A DNA stretch of 48,744 nt from Hyphomicrobiales bacterium (GTDB lineage: Bacteria > Pseudomonadota > Alphaproteobacteria > Rhizobiales > Rhizobiaceae), in assembly GCA_900467745.1 (NCBI GenBank), contig UBQW01000013.1, positions 147,324-196,067 of the forward strand, given 5' to 3'. The notes under the pieces were generated by a model. That model made no database searches. It was not told where the DNA came from and saw nothing but the letters and a program-made list of their open reading frames with translations. The position numbers and the translations under genes were made by a program. Below are positions 11,698-19,700 of this stretch, piece after piece. Position 1 is the stretch's first letter. Each line of letters begins with the position of its first letter.

Positions 11698-11740
11698 GGT
11701 TAAGCCCTCCCCCTTGTGGGGAGGGTTGGGGAGGGGTCTT
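11698..11740. repeat. Intergenic repeat, family Z (43 bp)
   Basis: Identical over 43 bases, in reverse complement, to 31534-31576. It is GC-rich and lies between the binding-protein and permease genes, next to a family Y copy. The other copy is also next to family Y repeats, suggesting a composite Y/Z element. Confidence 0.9.
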
Positions 11741-11793
11741 TATTCCAAGGCGGTAAGGTCCGCTATCTTACTCGATGGTCTCAATCTCTATGC

Positions 11794-11829
11794 GATCAGC
11801 CGCCCCCGTGCAAACGGGAGCGGCTGATC
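11794..11829 (-). promoter_or_regulatory. Strong hairpin between binding-protein and permease genes
   Basis: A 16-bp stem with one mismatch and a GCAA loop, starting 25 bases after the binding-protein stop. There is no U-run, so it is more likely an mRNA-stabilising or partly attenuating 3' hairpin than a full terminator. Such hairpins often make periplasmic binding proteins more abundant than their permeases; that role is inferred here. Confidence 0.7.
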
Positions 11830-11854
11830 ATTCAGGTCTCTATAGTTGACTGTA

Positions 11855-12811
11855 TCAGTCGATCGTCTTCGTCGCGCGCTTCAGCACGCTTTCAGGGAAC
11901 GTCACGCCCATCTTGGCGGCCGCGCCCTTGTTGATGACGAGATCGCTGCCGGCGGCGACCTTGACCGGGATATCGCCGGGGTTCTCGCCCTTCAGGATGC
12001 GAACGACGATTTCGCCGGTCTGCTTGCCGACATCGTAATAGTTGAAGCCGAGAGCGGCGACGGAGCCGCGCGAGACGGAATCCGTGTCGGCGGTGAAGAG
12101 CGGCAGCTTGGCTTCTTCGGCAACGGCCACGGCACCCTCGAGCGCCGAGATGATCGTGTTGTCCGTGGGCACGTAGATCGCATCGGCACGGCCGACGAGG
12201 GCGCGGGCGGCACCCTGCACTTCGGCGGACTTGGTGGCGGCGGATTCGACGACCTTGAGGCCGGCCTTTTCAGCCTCGACCTTCAGCACCGCGAGCAGCG
12301 ACACGGAGTTCGCTTCGCCGGAATTGTAGAGGTAGCCGATGGTCTTGGCGTTCGGCAGGATTTCCTTGATCAGCGCCACATGCTCGGCAACCGGCGACAT
12401 GTCGGAAAGGCCGGTGACGTTGCCGCCGGGCTTGTCCATGTTCTTGACGAGCTGCGCGCCGAGCGGATCGGACACGGCGGTGAAGACGACGGGGATATCG
12501 CGGGTGGAGGAAACCACGGCCTGCGCCGAAGGGGTCGAGATCGGAACGATGACGTTCGGGCCGTCGCCGGCGAACTGGCGGGCGATCTGGGCTGCGGTCG
12601 CGGGGTTGCCCTGCGCCGACTGGAACACGAACTTCAGGTTCTCGCCTTCCTTGTAGCCGGCAGCCGTCAGCACGTCGAGAACACCCTTGCGGGCGGCGTC
12701 AAGCGCCGGATGTTCGACGATCGCGGTAACCGCAACGGTCACGTCTTCGGCTTTTGCGGGAAGGGAAAGGGCAAGGGTCGCGGCCACAGCAGCGAGCAGT
12801 ACAGAACGCAT
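11855..12811 (-). CDS. ABC transporter substrate-binding protein (ABC_sub_bind family)
   Basis: A 318-residue periplasmic binding protein. It has a cleavable signal peptide (MRSVLLAAVAATLALSLPAKA) followed by the two-lobed periplasmic fold. The sequences VTAIVEHPALDAARKGV and IPVVFTAVSDPLGAQLV are characteristic of the ABC_sub_bind (COG2984) family. It captures the ligand for the permease and ATPase encoded downstream. GGAGG is placed six bases before ATG 12811. The ligand is unknown; related systems have been linked to aromatic amino acids. Confidence 0.93.
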   Translation of the reverse strand: MRSVLLAAVAATLALSLPAKAEDVTVAVTAIVEHPALDAARKGVLDVLTAAGYKEGENLKFVFQSAQGNPATAAQIARQFAGDGPNVIVPISTPSAQAVVSSTRDIPVVFTAVSDPLGAQLVKNMDKPGGNVTGLSDMSPVAEHVALIKEILPNAKTIGYLYNSGEANSVSLLAVLKVEAEKAGLKVVESAATKSAEVQGAARALVGRADAIYVPTDNTIISALEGAVAVAEEAKLPLFTADTDSVSRGSVAALGFNYYDVGKQTGEIVVRILKGENPGDIPVKVAAGSDLVINKGAAAKMGVTFPESVLKRATKTID

Positions 12812-12834
12812 GGGTATCCTCCAATAATGCTTTT

Positions 12835-12859
12835 GGGCCGCTTTTAGAAAAAGCGGCCC
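12835..12859 (-). promoter_or_regulatory. Hairpin between rlmN and the ABC operon
   Basis: A perfect 11-bp stem with a 3-base loop, 71 bases past the rlmN stop and 24 bases upstream of the binding-protein ATG. The downstream sequence on the minus strand is A/T-rich but has no U-run, so it may end rlmN transcription weakly or fold in the 5' leader of the ABC operon. Confidence 0.6.
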
Positions 12860-12930
12860 TCAAAATCAATCATTAGAAGATGCTGGGAGGATCAAACTTG
12901 CTGATCACTCGCGCACCCATCACGCAAGGG

Positions 12931-14166
12931 TCAGTCATCCGAGCCGTGGTTGGCGATCATCATCGCTTCGAAGGCCAGGCGCTCGGTCTTGCGCATGCGT
13001 TCCGATTCCGACTTCAGCTGGCCGCAGGCGGCGAGGATATCGCGGCCGCGCGGCGTGCGGATCGGCGAAGCATAGCCAGCCGAGTTGATGAAATCGGCGA
13101 ACTTTTCGATCTGCGCCCAGTCGGAGCACTGGTAGTTGGTGCCCGGCCAGGGGTTGAACGGGATGAGGTTGATCTTCGCCGGCACGCCTTTGAGCAACTG
13201 GATCAGCCCCTTGGCATCCTCAAGGCTGTCGTTCACGTCCTTCAACATCACATATTCGAAGGTGATGCGACGGGCGTTGGAGAGACCCGGATACTTGCGG
13301 CAGGCGTCGATCAGCTCCTTCAGCGGATACTTCTTGTTGATCGGCACCAGGATGTCGCGCAGGTCGTCGCGCACCGCATGCAGCGAGATCGCGAGCATGA
13401 CGCCGATCTCGTCGCCGGTGCGGAAGATTTCCGGCACGACGCCAGAGGTCGAGAGCGTGACGCGTCTTTTCGACAAGGAAAGGCCGTCGCCGTCGGTGGC
13501 GATCAGGAGCGCCTGCTTGACGCTGTCGAAATTGTAGAGCGGCTCGCCCATGCCCATCATCACGATGTTACTGACCTTGCGGCCCTCGGCCGGCATGATC
13601 GTGCCCTGCGGCGCTTCGCGATCCGGGAAGTCGCCCAGCCGATCGCGGGCGAGCAGGAGCTGCGACAGGATTTCTTCCGCCGTCAGGTTGCGCACCAGGC
13701 GCTGCGTGCCGGTGTGACAGAAGGAACAGGTGAGCGTGCAGCCGACCTGGCTAGAGATGCAGAGCGTGCCGCGGCCTTCTTCGGGAATATAGACCGCTTC
13801 GATCTCGACCGGGCGACCGGCACCGCGCGCCGGAAAGCGCAGCAGCCACTTGCGGGTGCCGTCGTTGGAGACCTGCTCCTCGACGATCTCGGGTCTTGCG
13901 ATGGTGAAGTGCGTCTTCAGCGTCTCGCGCATATCCTTGGAGATATTGGCCATGTGGTCGAAGTCGGAGACCCCGCGCACATAGATCCAGTTCCAAAGCT
14001 GCGCCACGCGCATCTTGATCTGCTTTTCCGGCACGCCCTTTTCGCGCAGTGCGGCGCCCATTTCCTCGCGGGTGAGGCCGATCAGCGACGGCTTCGGCAA
14101 TGCTTCGCCGCGCGCCGGCTGGTTGCCTGCGGGCTTGAGAACGGTCATCGCATCCATGACGGACAT
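12931..14166 (-). CDS. rlmN: Dual-specificity 23S rRNA / tRNA methyltransferase RlmN
   Basis: Radical SAM enzyme that makes 2-methyladenosine at A2503 of 23S rRNA and A37 of some tRNAs. The 411-residue protein has the cluster motif CTLTCSFC (CxxxCxxC) and the RlmN hallmarks [16 protein letters not shown] and [11 protein letters not shown]. The two further cysteines used in methyl transfer are expected near the C-terminus; a Cys lies in DILAACGQL. It stands upstream of the ABC importer operon and on the same strand, but a hairpin separates them. Confidence 0.97.
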   Translation of the reverse strand: MSVMDAMTVLKPAGNQPARGEALPKPSLIGLTREEMGAALREKGVPEKQIKMRVAQLWNWIYVRGVSDFDHMANISKDMRETLKTHFTIARPEIVEEQVSNDGTRKWLLRFPARGAGRPVEIEAVYIPEEGRGTLCISSQVGCTLTCSFCHTGTQRLVRNLTAEEILSQLLLARDRLGDFPDREAPQGTIMPAEGRKVSNIVMMGMGEPLYNFDSVKQALLIATDGDGLSLSKRRVTLSTSGVVPEIFRTGDEIGVMLAISLHAVRDDLRDILVPINKKYPLKELIDACRKYPGLSNARRITFEYVMLKDVNDSLEDAKGLIQLLKGVPAKINLIPFNPWPGTNYQCSDWAQIEKFADFINSAGYASPIRTPRGRDILAACGQLKSESERMRKTERLAFEAMMIANHGSDD

Positions 14167-14400
14167 TTAATCTAATCCCGAATTCAACATGCGATCCTCC
14201 CGATAGTCTAAATGACTGGCGGGGGGAGCGGGCATGAAGGCAGAAAGTGAATGCGGAACTTGGCGGCCAAGCCGCGATCCATCCGCTGTTGTGCGCGCCT
14301 TTAGCATCATTTTTGCCATCCGTCACTATAGATGGAAACGACGAAGGCCGGCGCAAGGGGACGGGGTGTGGGGGAATAGAGGTTTAGCGGCATGCCGTGA

Positions 14401-14529
14401 GGCCCCCTCATCCGCCTGCCGGCACCTTCTCCCCGTCGGGGGAGAAGAGACTTGGGAGCCGGCCGCTCGCTCCATCTTCCCTTCGCCCCAACGGGGAGAA
14501 GGTGGCCCGAAGGGTCGGATGAGGGGGCC
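14401..14529. repeat. Intergenic palindromic repeat, family X, paired arms
   Basis: Two inverted arms, 14401-14436 and 14491-14529, around a 54-base centre that contains GGCCGCTCGCTC (14461-14472). Arm ends are conserved (a GGATGAGGGGG end and an ACGGGGAGAAGGTG end), while the middles differ and each holds a small hairpin. The left arm is identical to bases 5-39 of the window. The rest of the 14167-14562 spacer shows nothing I can name. Confidence 0.88.
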
Positions 14530-14562
14530 ACACGGCACCACCTCTCCGCCCAGAATCACAAC

Positions 14563-15117
14563 TTACTTGCAGCTTTCAATCTGCTTCAGCGAAGCCGAAA
14601 TGCCGGCCAGCGAATAGCTGTAGGACGTTGCCGTGCCCTTGCGCGAGGTGGCGTTGACGGTCATCGAGTGGCCGCCCTTCATGGCGGCGACCAGCGCCGG
14701 TTCCTGCGCGGCGTTCTCTACCCAGCCGGCCTTGTCCTTGGTGAACATCACGAAGGTCTTGTTGTCGATGACGACGTTTATCTTCGAGGCGTCCTTGACG
14801 GTGTAGCCCATCATCGCCTGCGGCTCGTAGGAGATGTTCTGGCCCGGGCGCTGCGAGACGATGAAGAAGTTTTCGCCATGGTCGATGCCGGCGGGCTTCT
14901 TTTCGGTCGGCACCGAGAGGACGTAGCAGACGGTGCTGTTGCCCTGCTTGTAGGAATATGCGCCCCAAGCCTGGAACTGCTGGATGCGGGTCGGCGCGGT
15001 GGAAGCGGCGGCGGCTGGCTGCTGCGCGGCGGCTGCGGGCTTCTTGGACTGTGCGGATGCGATGCCGGCGCCGGCGAGAACGAGGGAAAGGGCGAGTACG
15101 GTACTTTTTACAAACAT
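14563..15117 (-). CDS. Invasion-associated locus B (IalB) family protein
   Basis: A 184-residue exported protein with a signal peptide (MFVKSTVLALSLVLAGAGIASA), an Ala/Pro/Gln-rich linker at about residues 24-42, and an IalB domain beginning at FQAWGAYSY. It has Cys in the strand motif STVCYVLSV and a C-terminal Cys (IESCK), which may form a disulfide. IalB was named in Bartonella for erythrocyte invasion, but relatives occur widely in non-pathogenic rhizobia, where the role is unknown. AGGA is six bases before the ATG. It is transcribed away from the sigma factor gene. Confidence 0.9.
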   Translation of the reverse strand: MFVKSTVLALSLVLAGAGIASAQSKKPAAAAQQPAAAASTAPTRIQQFQAWGAYSYKQGNSTVCYVLSVPTEKKPAGIDHGENFFIVSQRPGQNISYEPQAMMGYTVKDASKINVVIDNKTFVMFTKDKAGWVENAAQEPALVAAMKGGHSMTVNATSRKGTATSYSYSLAGISASLKQIESCK

Positions 15118-15449
15118 GGATATTCCTGCCGGTTCTTGCGATTCGAGCCCGAGCGAGCGGGCGGCGCATAATCACGATCTGCTTTATTTTGACTTAATTC
15201 AGGTTACCAAAGCGTCAACGCAGGCCGCGAGAAGTCCGTGCCTGTGCCATTTCCACCCGGGTGTCAATGTTGAGCGCCGGATTAACGCTCGGGATGATGT
15301 AGTCCGGAAATGATCTGAAACCATCGCTCTTAAGGAATTTAAGACATAAAGATAACGGCAAGAGTTTGACGTTTCGAAAAACCGATGTACGTGAATAAGG
15401 AGTGGAAATCCGTCAAGGATTTCATCGAGCCAGGGGGCTTTCGAACGGA
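15118..15449. promoter_or_regulatory. Divergent spacer between ialB-like and sigma factor genes
   Basis: 332 bases that must contain both promoters. A short palindrome CTTAAGGAATTTAAG is near 15329-15343. No ECF-type promoter could be assigned with confidence, so autoregulation is unproven. Confidence 0.35.
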
Positions 15450-16010
15450 ATGGACGCCGAGGACAAACAGCGCTTCGCTGCCCTGGCTGGGGCTGTGGCG
15501 GAACGCCGCGACCAGCAGGCGTTCGCCATCCTGTTCGACTATTTCGCGCCGCGCCTGAAATCCTGGCTTCTCAGGCAGAAAATGACCGCAAGCGAGGCCG
15601 AAGAACTCGTCCAGGAGGTCATGATCGTGCTCTGGCACAAGGCCGATCTCTATGACGCGACCCGCTCGTCGCTCTCCACCTGGCTCTTCCGCATCGCCCG
15701 CAACCGCCGCATCGACCTGCAGCGGCGCGCCCGCGCCCGCATCCTCGACGAGGACGATCCGGCGCTGCAGCCGACCGCCGAGATCGGCGCCGACGAGCTG
15801 GTCGCCAATGGCGATCGCGATGCACAAGTTCGTGAAGCAGTGAGCCAACTGCCCGAAGAGCAGCGCGAAATGCTCCGCGCCGCCTTCTTCCTCGGCCAAT
15901 CCCACTCCGAAATCGCCGAATCGACCGGCCTGCCGCTCGGCACCGTCAAATCCCGCATCCGGCTCGCCTTCGGCAAGCTGAAGAAGGTGCTGGAAGCGGA
16001 AAACGCGTGA
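15450..16010 (+). CDS. RNA polymerase ECF-type sigma factor
   Basis: A 186-residue group 4 sigma factor. Region 2 is seen from about residue 24 (AFAILFDYFAPRLKSWLL, then EAEELVQEVMIVLWHKADLYD and STWLFRIARNRRID, which carries the -10 recognition helix) and region 4 near the C-terminus (LPEEQREMLRAAFFLGQSHSEIAE, then LPLGTVKSRIRLA). It should direct RNA polymerase to stress-type promoters. No anti-sigma factor gene is adjacent, which is unusual, and the next gene is a ribosomal-protection GTPase. ATG 15450 starts the family-like N-terminus; the frame is open back to a GTG at 15402. The Shine-Dalgarno is weak in either case. Confidence 0.92.
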   Translation: MDAEDKQRFAALAGAVAERRDQQAFAILFDYFAPRLKSWLLRQKMTASEAEELVQEVMIVLWHKADLYDATRSSLSTWLFRIARNRRIDLQRRARARILDEDDPALQPTAEIGADELVANGDRDAQVREAVSQLPEEQREMLRAAFFLGQSHSEIAESTGLPLGTVKSRIRLAFGKLKKVLEAENA

Positions 16011-16087
16011 GCCGAACCGCCATCGCGCTCTTGCAACGAAGGGAAGAGTAGTATCAGATGCCTTCATCCACAGATGGAGGTAATCAC

Positions 16088-16201
16088 ATGCGCCGTCACA
16101 TGTTCGAAGCCAATGGAGCCACTCCCGTAGCCATGAACATGTTGTGCGATGCGAACACTCAATCTTGGAATCCTGGCGCATGTAGACGCCGGAAAGACTA
16201 G
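16088..16201 (+). CDS. Possible 37-residue leader peptide of the ribosomal-protection gene
   Basis: A short frame begins with MRRHMFEANGATP and ends inside the next gene. Its ATG at 16088 has an excellent ribosome-binding site, GGAGGT at 16075-16080, followed by AATCAC. By contrast, the downstream GTPase start at 16149 has no Shine-Dalgarno and lies within this frame in another register. Tet(M) of Gram-positive bacteria is controlled through a leader peptide; a similar role here is an inference. It has no recognisable domain and could be spurious. Confidence 0.35.
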   Translation: MRRHMFEANGATPVAMNMLCDANTQSWNPGACRRRKD

Positions 16202-18104
16202 CCTCACCGAACGCCTGTTGTTTCACGCCGGTGTCATCAAGACGCTTGGCGGCGTCGATACCGGCGACACCCAGACCGACACCTTGCAGCTGGAGCGCGA
16301 CCGCGGCATCACCATCCGCTCGGCGGTGGCGTCGTTCAGCGCGCGAGGCACGCGGATCAACCTTCTGGACACCCCGGGCCATCCCGATTTCATTGCCGAG
16401 GTCGAGCGCGTGCTCGGTGTGCTTGACGGAGCGGTGCTCGTCGTCTCCGCCGTCGAGGGCGTGCAGGCGCAGACCCGCGTCCTGATGCGTGCCCTTGCCC
16501 GGCTGAAGGCGCCGACCGTCATCTTCGTCAACAAGGTCGATCGGCGCGGCGCCGACGGTGGGGCGGCGCTTGCCAATCTCCGCGATCGTCTGACGACAGC
16601 CCTCGTGCCGATGGGATCCGTCAGCGTAGCAGGAACGCCGCTCGCGCGCTTCGACCCCGGCGCTTGGCGCGACCGCGACTTCCGCACCGCCGTTCTGCAG
16701 GCGCTGGCCGAGCGCGACGATGACCTGCTCGCCGCCTTCGCGGAGGATCGCTTCGTGGAGGCCGGTACGCTACGGGAACGGCTGGCGCGGCAGACCGCCG
16801 ATGGCCTGATCTTCCCTGTCTATTTCGGCTCGGCCATAACCGGCGCCGGGATCGAGGAGCTGATAGACGGCATCACCGATCTTCTTCCGGCACCGATATC
16901 GCCGAAGGATGGCCCGGTCTCGGCAACCGTCTTCAAGGTCGAGCGCAATGCGGCGGGAGAGAAGCTTGCGCTGCTTCGTGTGGTCTCAGGCGCCCTGCGC
17001 GTTCGCGACCGGATCCCGATCGCTGGCCCAATCGCTGACAGAGAGAACCGCGTCACCGATATCGAGATATTCACCGAAGGGCGGGTGAGACGCAGCGACG
17101 TGGCCCAGGCGGGCGATATCGCCAGAGTGAGAGGTCTCTCGGACATCAAGGTTGGCGACTGGATCGGAGACCGCGCCACGGCCCCGCAAAGGCAGTTCGC
17201 GCCGCCCATGCTGGAAGCGGCGATCGTGCCGGATGACAAGGCGGATGCGCCTGCATTGTGGAAGGCTCTATCCCAGCTCTCGGAACAGGACCCGCTGATC
17301 AATCTTCTCCAGGGCGATGGCGAGGACGGCCTGTCGATCTCGCTCTATGGCGAGGTCCAGAAGGAGGTGATCGAGCACACGCTGAAGGCCGACTATGGCC
17401 TTTCCGTCCGCTTCCTCGACACCTCCCCGATCTATGTCGAACGCATCCTCGGCGTTGGCAACGCCATCGAACACGCGCCCGATCCGTTTCTGGCAACCAT
17501 CGGACTTCGCGTCGAAACGAGCGGAAGCGAAGGCCGACACAGGCTGATCTTCGAGGTCGAACCGGGCGCCGCACCGCCATTCGCCTTCAAGGCAATCGAC
17601 GAAGCCCTCGAAGCCGCGTTCGGCCAGGGGATCCATGGCTGGCAGGTGATCAACGCCTTGGTTTCCATCACCGAGATCACAAGGCTCCGGAAATGGACGA
17701 CGAGTACCCCGTCGGACCATCGCAATCTGACGCCTCTGGTGCTGGCGCAGGCGTTGCGGATCGCCGGAGCCGAAGTCTGCGAACCGATCGATCGCATCAC
17801 GATCGACATGCCCGCCGACGCGCTGCCGCGTGTGCAAAGCCTGCTGATGCGCCTCGACGCCGCGCTTGAACCGCCGGTCGCTAGCGGAGAGATGATGATG
17901 CTTACTGGAACGATCGCCGCCATCAACGTCCACGACATCCAACGCGCTTTGCCGTCGCTGACAAGCGGTCTCGGGACGATCGAAACGGAGTTTTCGGGCT
18001 ATCGGCCGGTCAGGGGCACGGCGCCGATGCGCCGGCGATCGGGGCCAAACCCGTTTTCCCGCAGCGAATATCTGGCGCAGCTCAAAGGCGCGCGTCAGGT
18101 GTGA
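16149..18104 (+). CDS. Tet(M)/OtrA-like ribosomal-protection GTPase
   Basis: A 651-residue relative of EF-G. It opens like Tet(M), with G1 AHVDAGKT (residues 10-17), switch segment RDRGITIRSAV, G3 DTPGH (74-78) and G4 NKVD (128-131), then EF-G-like domains II to V, and ends with the conserved ETEFSGYRPVRG and a basic tail. Family members bind the ribosome and displace tetracycline. However, at the domain IV tip that in Tet(M) reads YSPV before STPADFR, this protein has KWTT before STPSDHR (Trp516, Thr517, Thr518), so resistance is uncertain. The start is fixed: an in-frame TGA lies at 16134 and the N-terminus aligns from ATG 16149. There is no Shine-Dalgarno, but a leader frame overlaps. Confidence 0.88.
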   Translation: MRTLNLGILAHVDAGKTSLTERLLFHAGVIKTLGGVDTGDTQTDTLQLERDRGITIRSAVASFSARGTRINLLDTPGHPDFIAEVERVLGVLDGAVLVVSAVEGVQAQTRVLMRALARLKAPTVIFVNKVDRRGADGGAALANLRDRLTTALVPMGSVSVAGTPLARFDPGAWRDRDFRTAVLQALAERDDDLLAAFAEDRFVEAGTLRERLARQTADGLIFPVYFGSAITGAGIEELIDGITDLLPAPISPKDGPVSATVFKVERNAAGEKLALLRVVSGALRVRDRIPIAGPIADRENRVTDIEIFTEGRVRRSDVAQAGDIARVRGLSDIKVGDWIGDRATAPQRQFAPPMLEAAIVPDDKADAPALWKALSQLSEQDPLINLLQGDGEDGLSISLYGEVQKEVIEHTLKADYGLSVRFLDTSPIYVERILGVGNAIEHAPDPFLATIGLRVETSGSEGRHRLIFEVEPGAAPPFAFKAIDEALEAAFGQGIHGWQVINALVSITEITRLRKWTTSTPSDHRNLTPLVLAQALRIAGAEVCEPIDRITIDMPADALPRVQSLLMRLDAALEPPVASGEMMMLTGTIAAINVHDIQRALPSLTSGLGTIETEFSGYRPVRGTAPMRRRSGPNPFSRSEYLAQLKGARQV

Positions 18105-18176
18105 AGAAAGGGTCGGAAAAACAGCCGGCCTCAGAGTGCTGAAAAAGATGTTTCTGGCGGCAGAAGCCTCGAAATC

Positions 18177-18292
18177 CCTCATTCCTGTCCTTGTGACAGG
18201 AATCCAGCCACGACGCGTCTGCGTCGTGAAAAGACTCTTTCCGTCCAAGGACTTGGACGACTGGATTCCTGTGACGAGCACAGGAATGAAGG
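18177..18292. repeat. Large composite palindrome
   Basis: Outer arms 18177-18208 and 18261-18292 are inverted copies with four mismatches in 32. Each arm holds its own hairpin (8-bp stem left, 9-bp stem right), and two more lie between them: 18209-18228 (8-bp stem, GTCT loop) and 18243-18258 (6-bp stem). It sits between the convergent GTPase and DUF1232 genes, and may act as a two-way transcription end; it looks like a non-autonomous intergenic repeat. Confidence 0.88.
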
Positions 18293-18381
18293 AATGCTGG
18301 GCATCCGACCACGACTAAAGTGGACCTCGGTATTGTTCAACCGCGAGCTTTGTCAGCAGTCTGCGCCGGCGAACAGCCGGC

Positions 18382-18786
18382 CTACACCGTCTTCATATCC
18401 TCGGGCCGCACGCGATCGGGCGCGTCTTGCAGCGCCTTGTCGGCGGCTTCGTAGTGGTTGGGGCGGATGTGGCGGTTGACCATGGCGAAGGCGGCCGATA
18501 GCACCGCGATGTCGTCTGTGAAACCGATGCCGACAAGAACGTCCGGGATCATGTCGACGGGCAGCACGAAATAGGCAAGTGCCGCGAGCAGGGTGCCGCG
18601 CACCTTGAGCGGTGTCTCACGGTCGAGCGCGCAGTAATAGGCGGCAACGACATCGCGCGAGAAGGGGATCTTGCGCGCCGCCTTGCGGAAGGTCGGCCAG
18701 AATTTCTGCCGAACGCTCTTTTCCCGCCGCTCCTGCGTTTCTTCATCGCCCGGCAGCAGGATTTCACCGTATTTGACGTCGTCCAT
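18382..18786 (-). CDS. DUF1232 (YkvA-like) membrane-associated protein
   Basis: A 134-residue protein with the DUF1232 core, LAALAYFVLPVDMIPDVLVGIGFTDD, at about residues 68-93. This segment is hydrophobic and probably membrane-associated, and includes the family's conserved P-x-D-x-I-P-D pattern. The function of the family is unknown. It stands alone and converges on the palindrome between it and the GTPase gene. Confidence 0.9.
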   Translation of the reverse strand: MDDVKYGEILLPGDEETQERREKSVRQKFWPTFRKAARKIPFSRDVVAAYYCALDRETPLKVRGTLLAALAYFVLPVDMIPDVLVGIGFTDDIAVLSAAFAMVNRHIRPNHYEAADKALQDAPDRVRPEDMKTV

Positions 18787-18860
18787 GTCCAGTTGGCCCT
18801 TTATGTTCCACTTGGCCCTTTTGAGGTCAGGCCAGAATATGGGGGGTCTTCAGCCGTGAT

Positions 18861-19166
18861 TCAATCGATCCGCCGCGCCGCCGCCTTCTCCATCAGGCCC
18901 GCCAGCTTGAAATCGAGCTCCGTCAGCCCGTCGGCCGAATGGGTGGAAAGCGTCACATCCACCTTGGAATAGACGTTGAACCATTCCGGATGATGGTCGA
19001 GCTTTTCGGCTGCCAGCGCCGCTTCCGTCATGAAGCCGAAGGCCTCGACGAAGTTCTTGAACTTGTAGCTCTTGGTGATCGACTTGCCGCCGTCGCCGAG
19101 CGACCAGCCGTTCAGTTTCGCCAGTTCGTCGCTAATCGCCTGGCGTTCCAGTTTGTCCCGTTTCAT
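18861..19166 (-). CDS. phhB: Pterin-4-alpha-carbinolamine dehydratase
   Basis: Dehydrates 4a-hydroxytetrahydrobiopterin-type cofactor after aromatic amino acid hydroxylation, in the cytoplasm. The 101-residue protein has the family length and the catalytic motif EKLDHHPEW (His58, His59), followed by [20 protein letters not shown]. The ATG at 19166 gives the normal N-terminus; the open frame continues upstream, antisense to the phosphatase gene, and that part is not family-like. It is divergent from the phosphatase gene, with 33 bases between starts. Confidence 0.94.
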   Translation of the reverse strand: MKRDKLERQAISDELAKLNGWSLGDGGKSITKSYKFKNFVEAFGFMTEAALAAEKLDHHPEWFNVYSKVDVTLSTHSADGLTELDFKLAGLMEKAAARRID

Positions 19167-19199
19167 GCGATTGTCCTTTGCGTTCACCATGGGTCTCTT

Positions 19200-19700
19200 A
19201 TGAAACGCACCAGTATCCTGTTTGTTTGCATGGGCAATATCTGCCGTTCGCCGCTGGCCGAAGGCGTCTTCAGCCACCTCGCCTCGCAAGCCGGCCTCTC
19301 CGACCGCTTTCTTGTCGATTCCGCCGGCACCGGCAGCTGGCATGAGGGCGATGAGCCCGACAGACGGTCGATCGCGACCGCCCGCCATCACGGCATAGAC
19401 ATATCAGCTCAGCGCGCGCGGCGCATCCGCGAGCATGATTTTGCCGATTTCGATCTGATCATTGCCATGGACCGAAACAATGTCGCGGCCTTGAAGGCGC
19501 TCGATCCCGATGCAGGGAACATCCATCTGTTCGGCGATCTGGCGCTCGGGAGCGGAGAGGATATCCCCGATCCCTATTATGGCGGCGCCGATGGCTTCGA
19601 GGCCGTTTATGCCAGGCTCTTGGCCGGCTGCAGGAAGCTGTTGTCGACGCTCGGCGCCGATAGCGCCTCGCGCAGCGGGAACACCTCTTCCGTCAGGTAA
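19200..19700 (+). CDS. Low-molecular-weight protein-tyrosine phosphatase
   Basis: A 166-residue phosphatase. The active-site loop is Cys10-Met-Gly-Asn-Ile-Cys-Arg16-Ser (C-x5-R-S) near the N-terminus and the general acid is Asp124 in DIPDPYYGG, both hallmarks of this family. Bacterial relatives act on tyrosine kinases of exopolysaccharide synthesis or on other phosphoproteins; no such genes are nearby, so the partner is unknown. Its last 94 bases overlap the end of the opposite-strand phosphodiesterase gene. Confidence 0.94.
   Translation: MKRTSILFVCMGNICRSPLAEGVFSHLASQAGLSDRFLVDSAGTGSWHEGDEPDRRSIATARHHGIDISAQRARRIREHDFADFDLIIAMDRNNVAALKALDPDAGNIHLFGDLALGSGEDIPDPYYGGADGFEAVYARLLAGCRKLLSTLGADSASRSGNTSSVR

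Noticed and set aside
15450..18292. The region as a genomic island
   Set aside because: There is no integrase, attachment site or clear shift in base composition; only the repeats hint at mobility.
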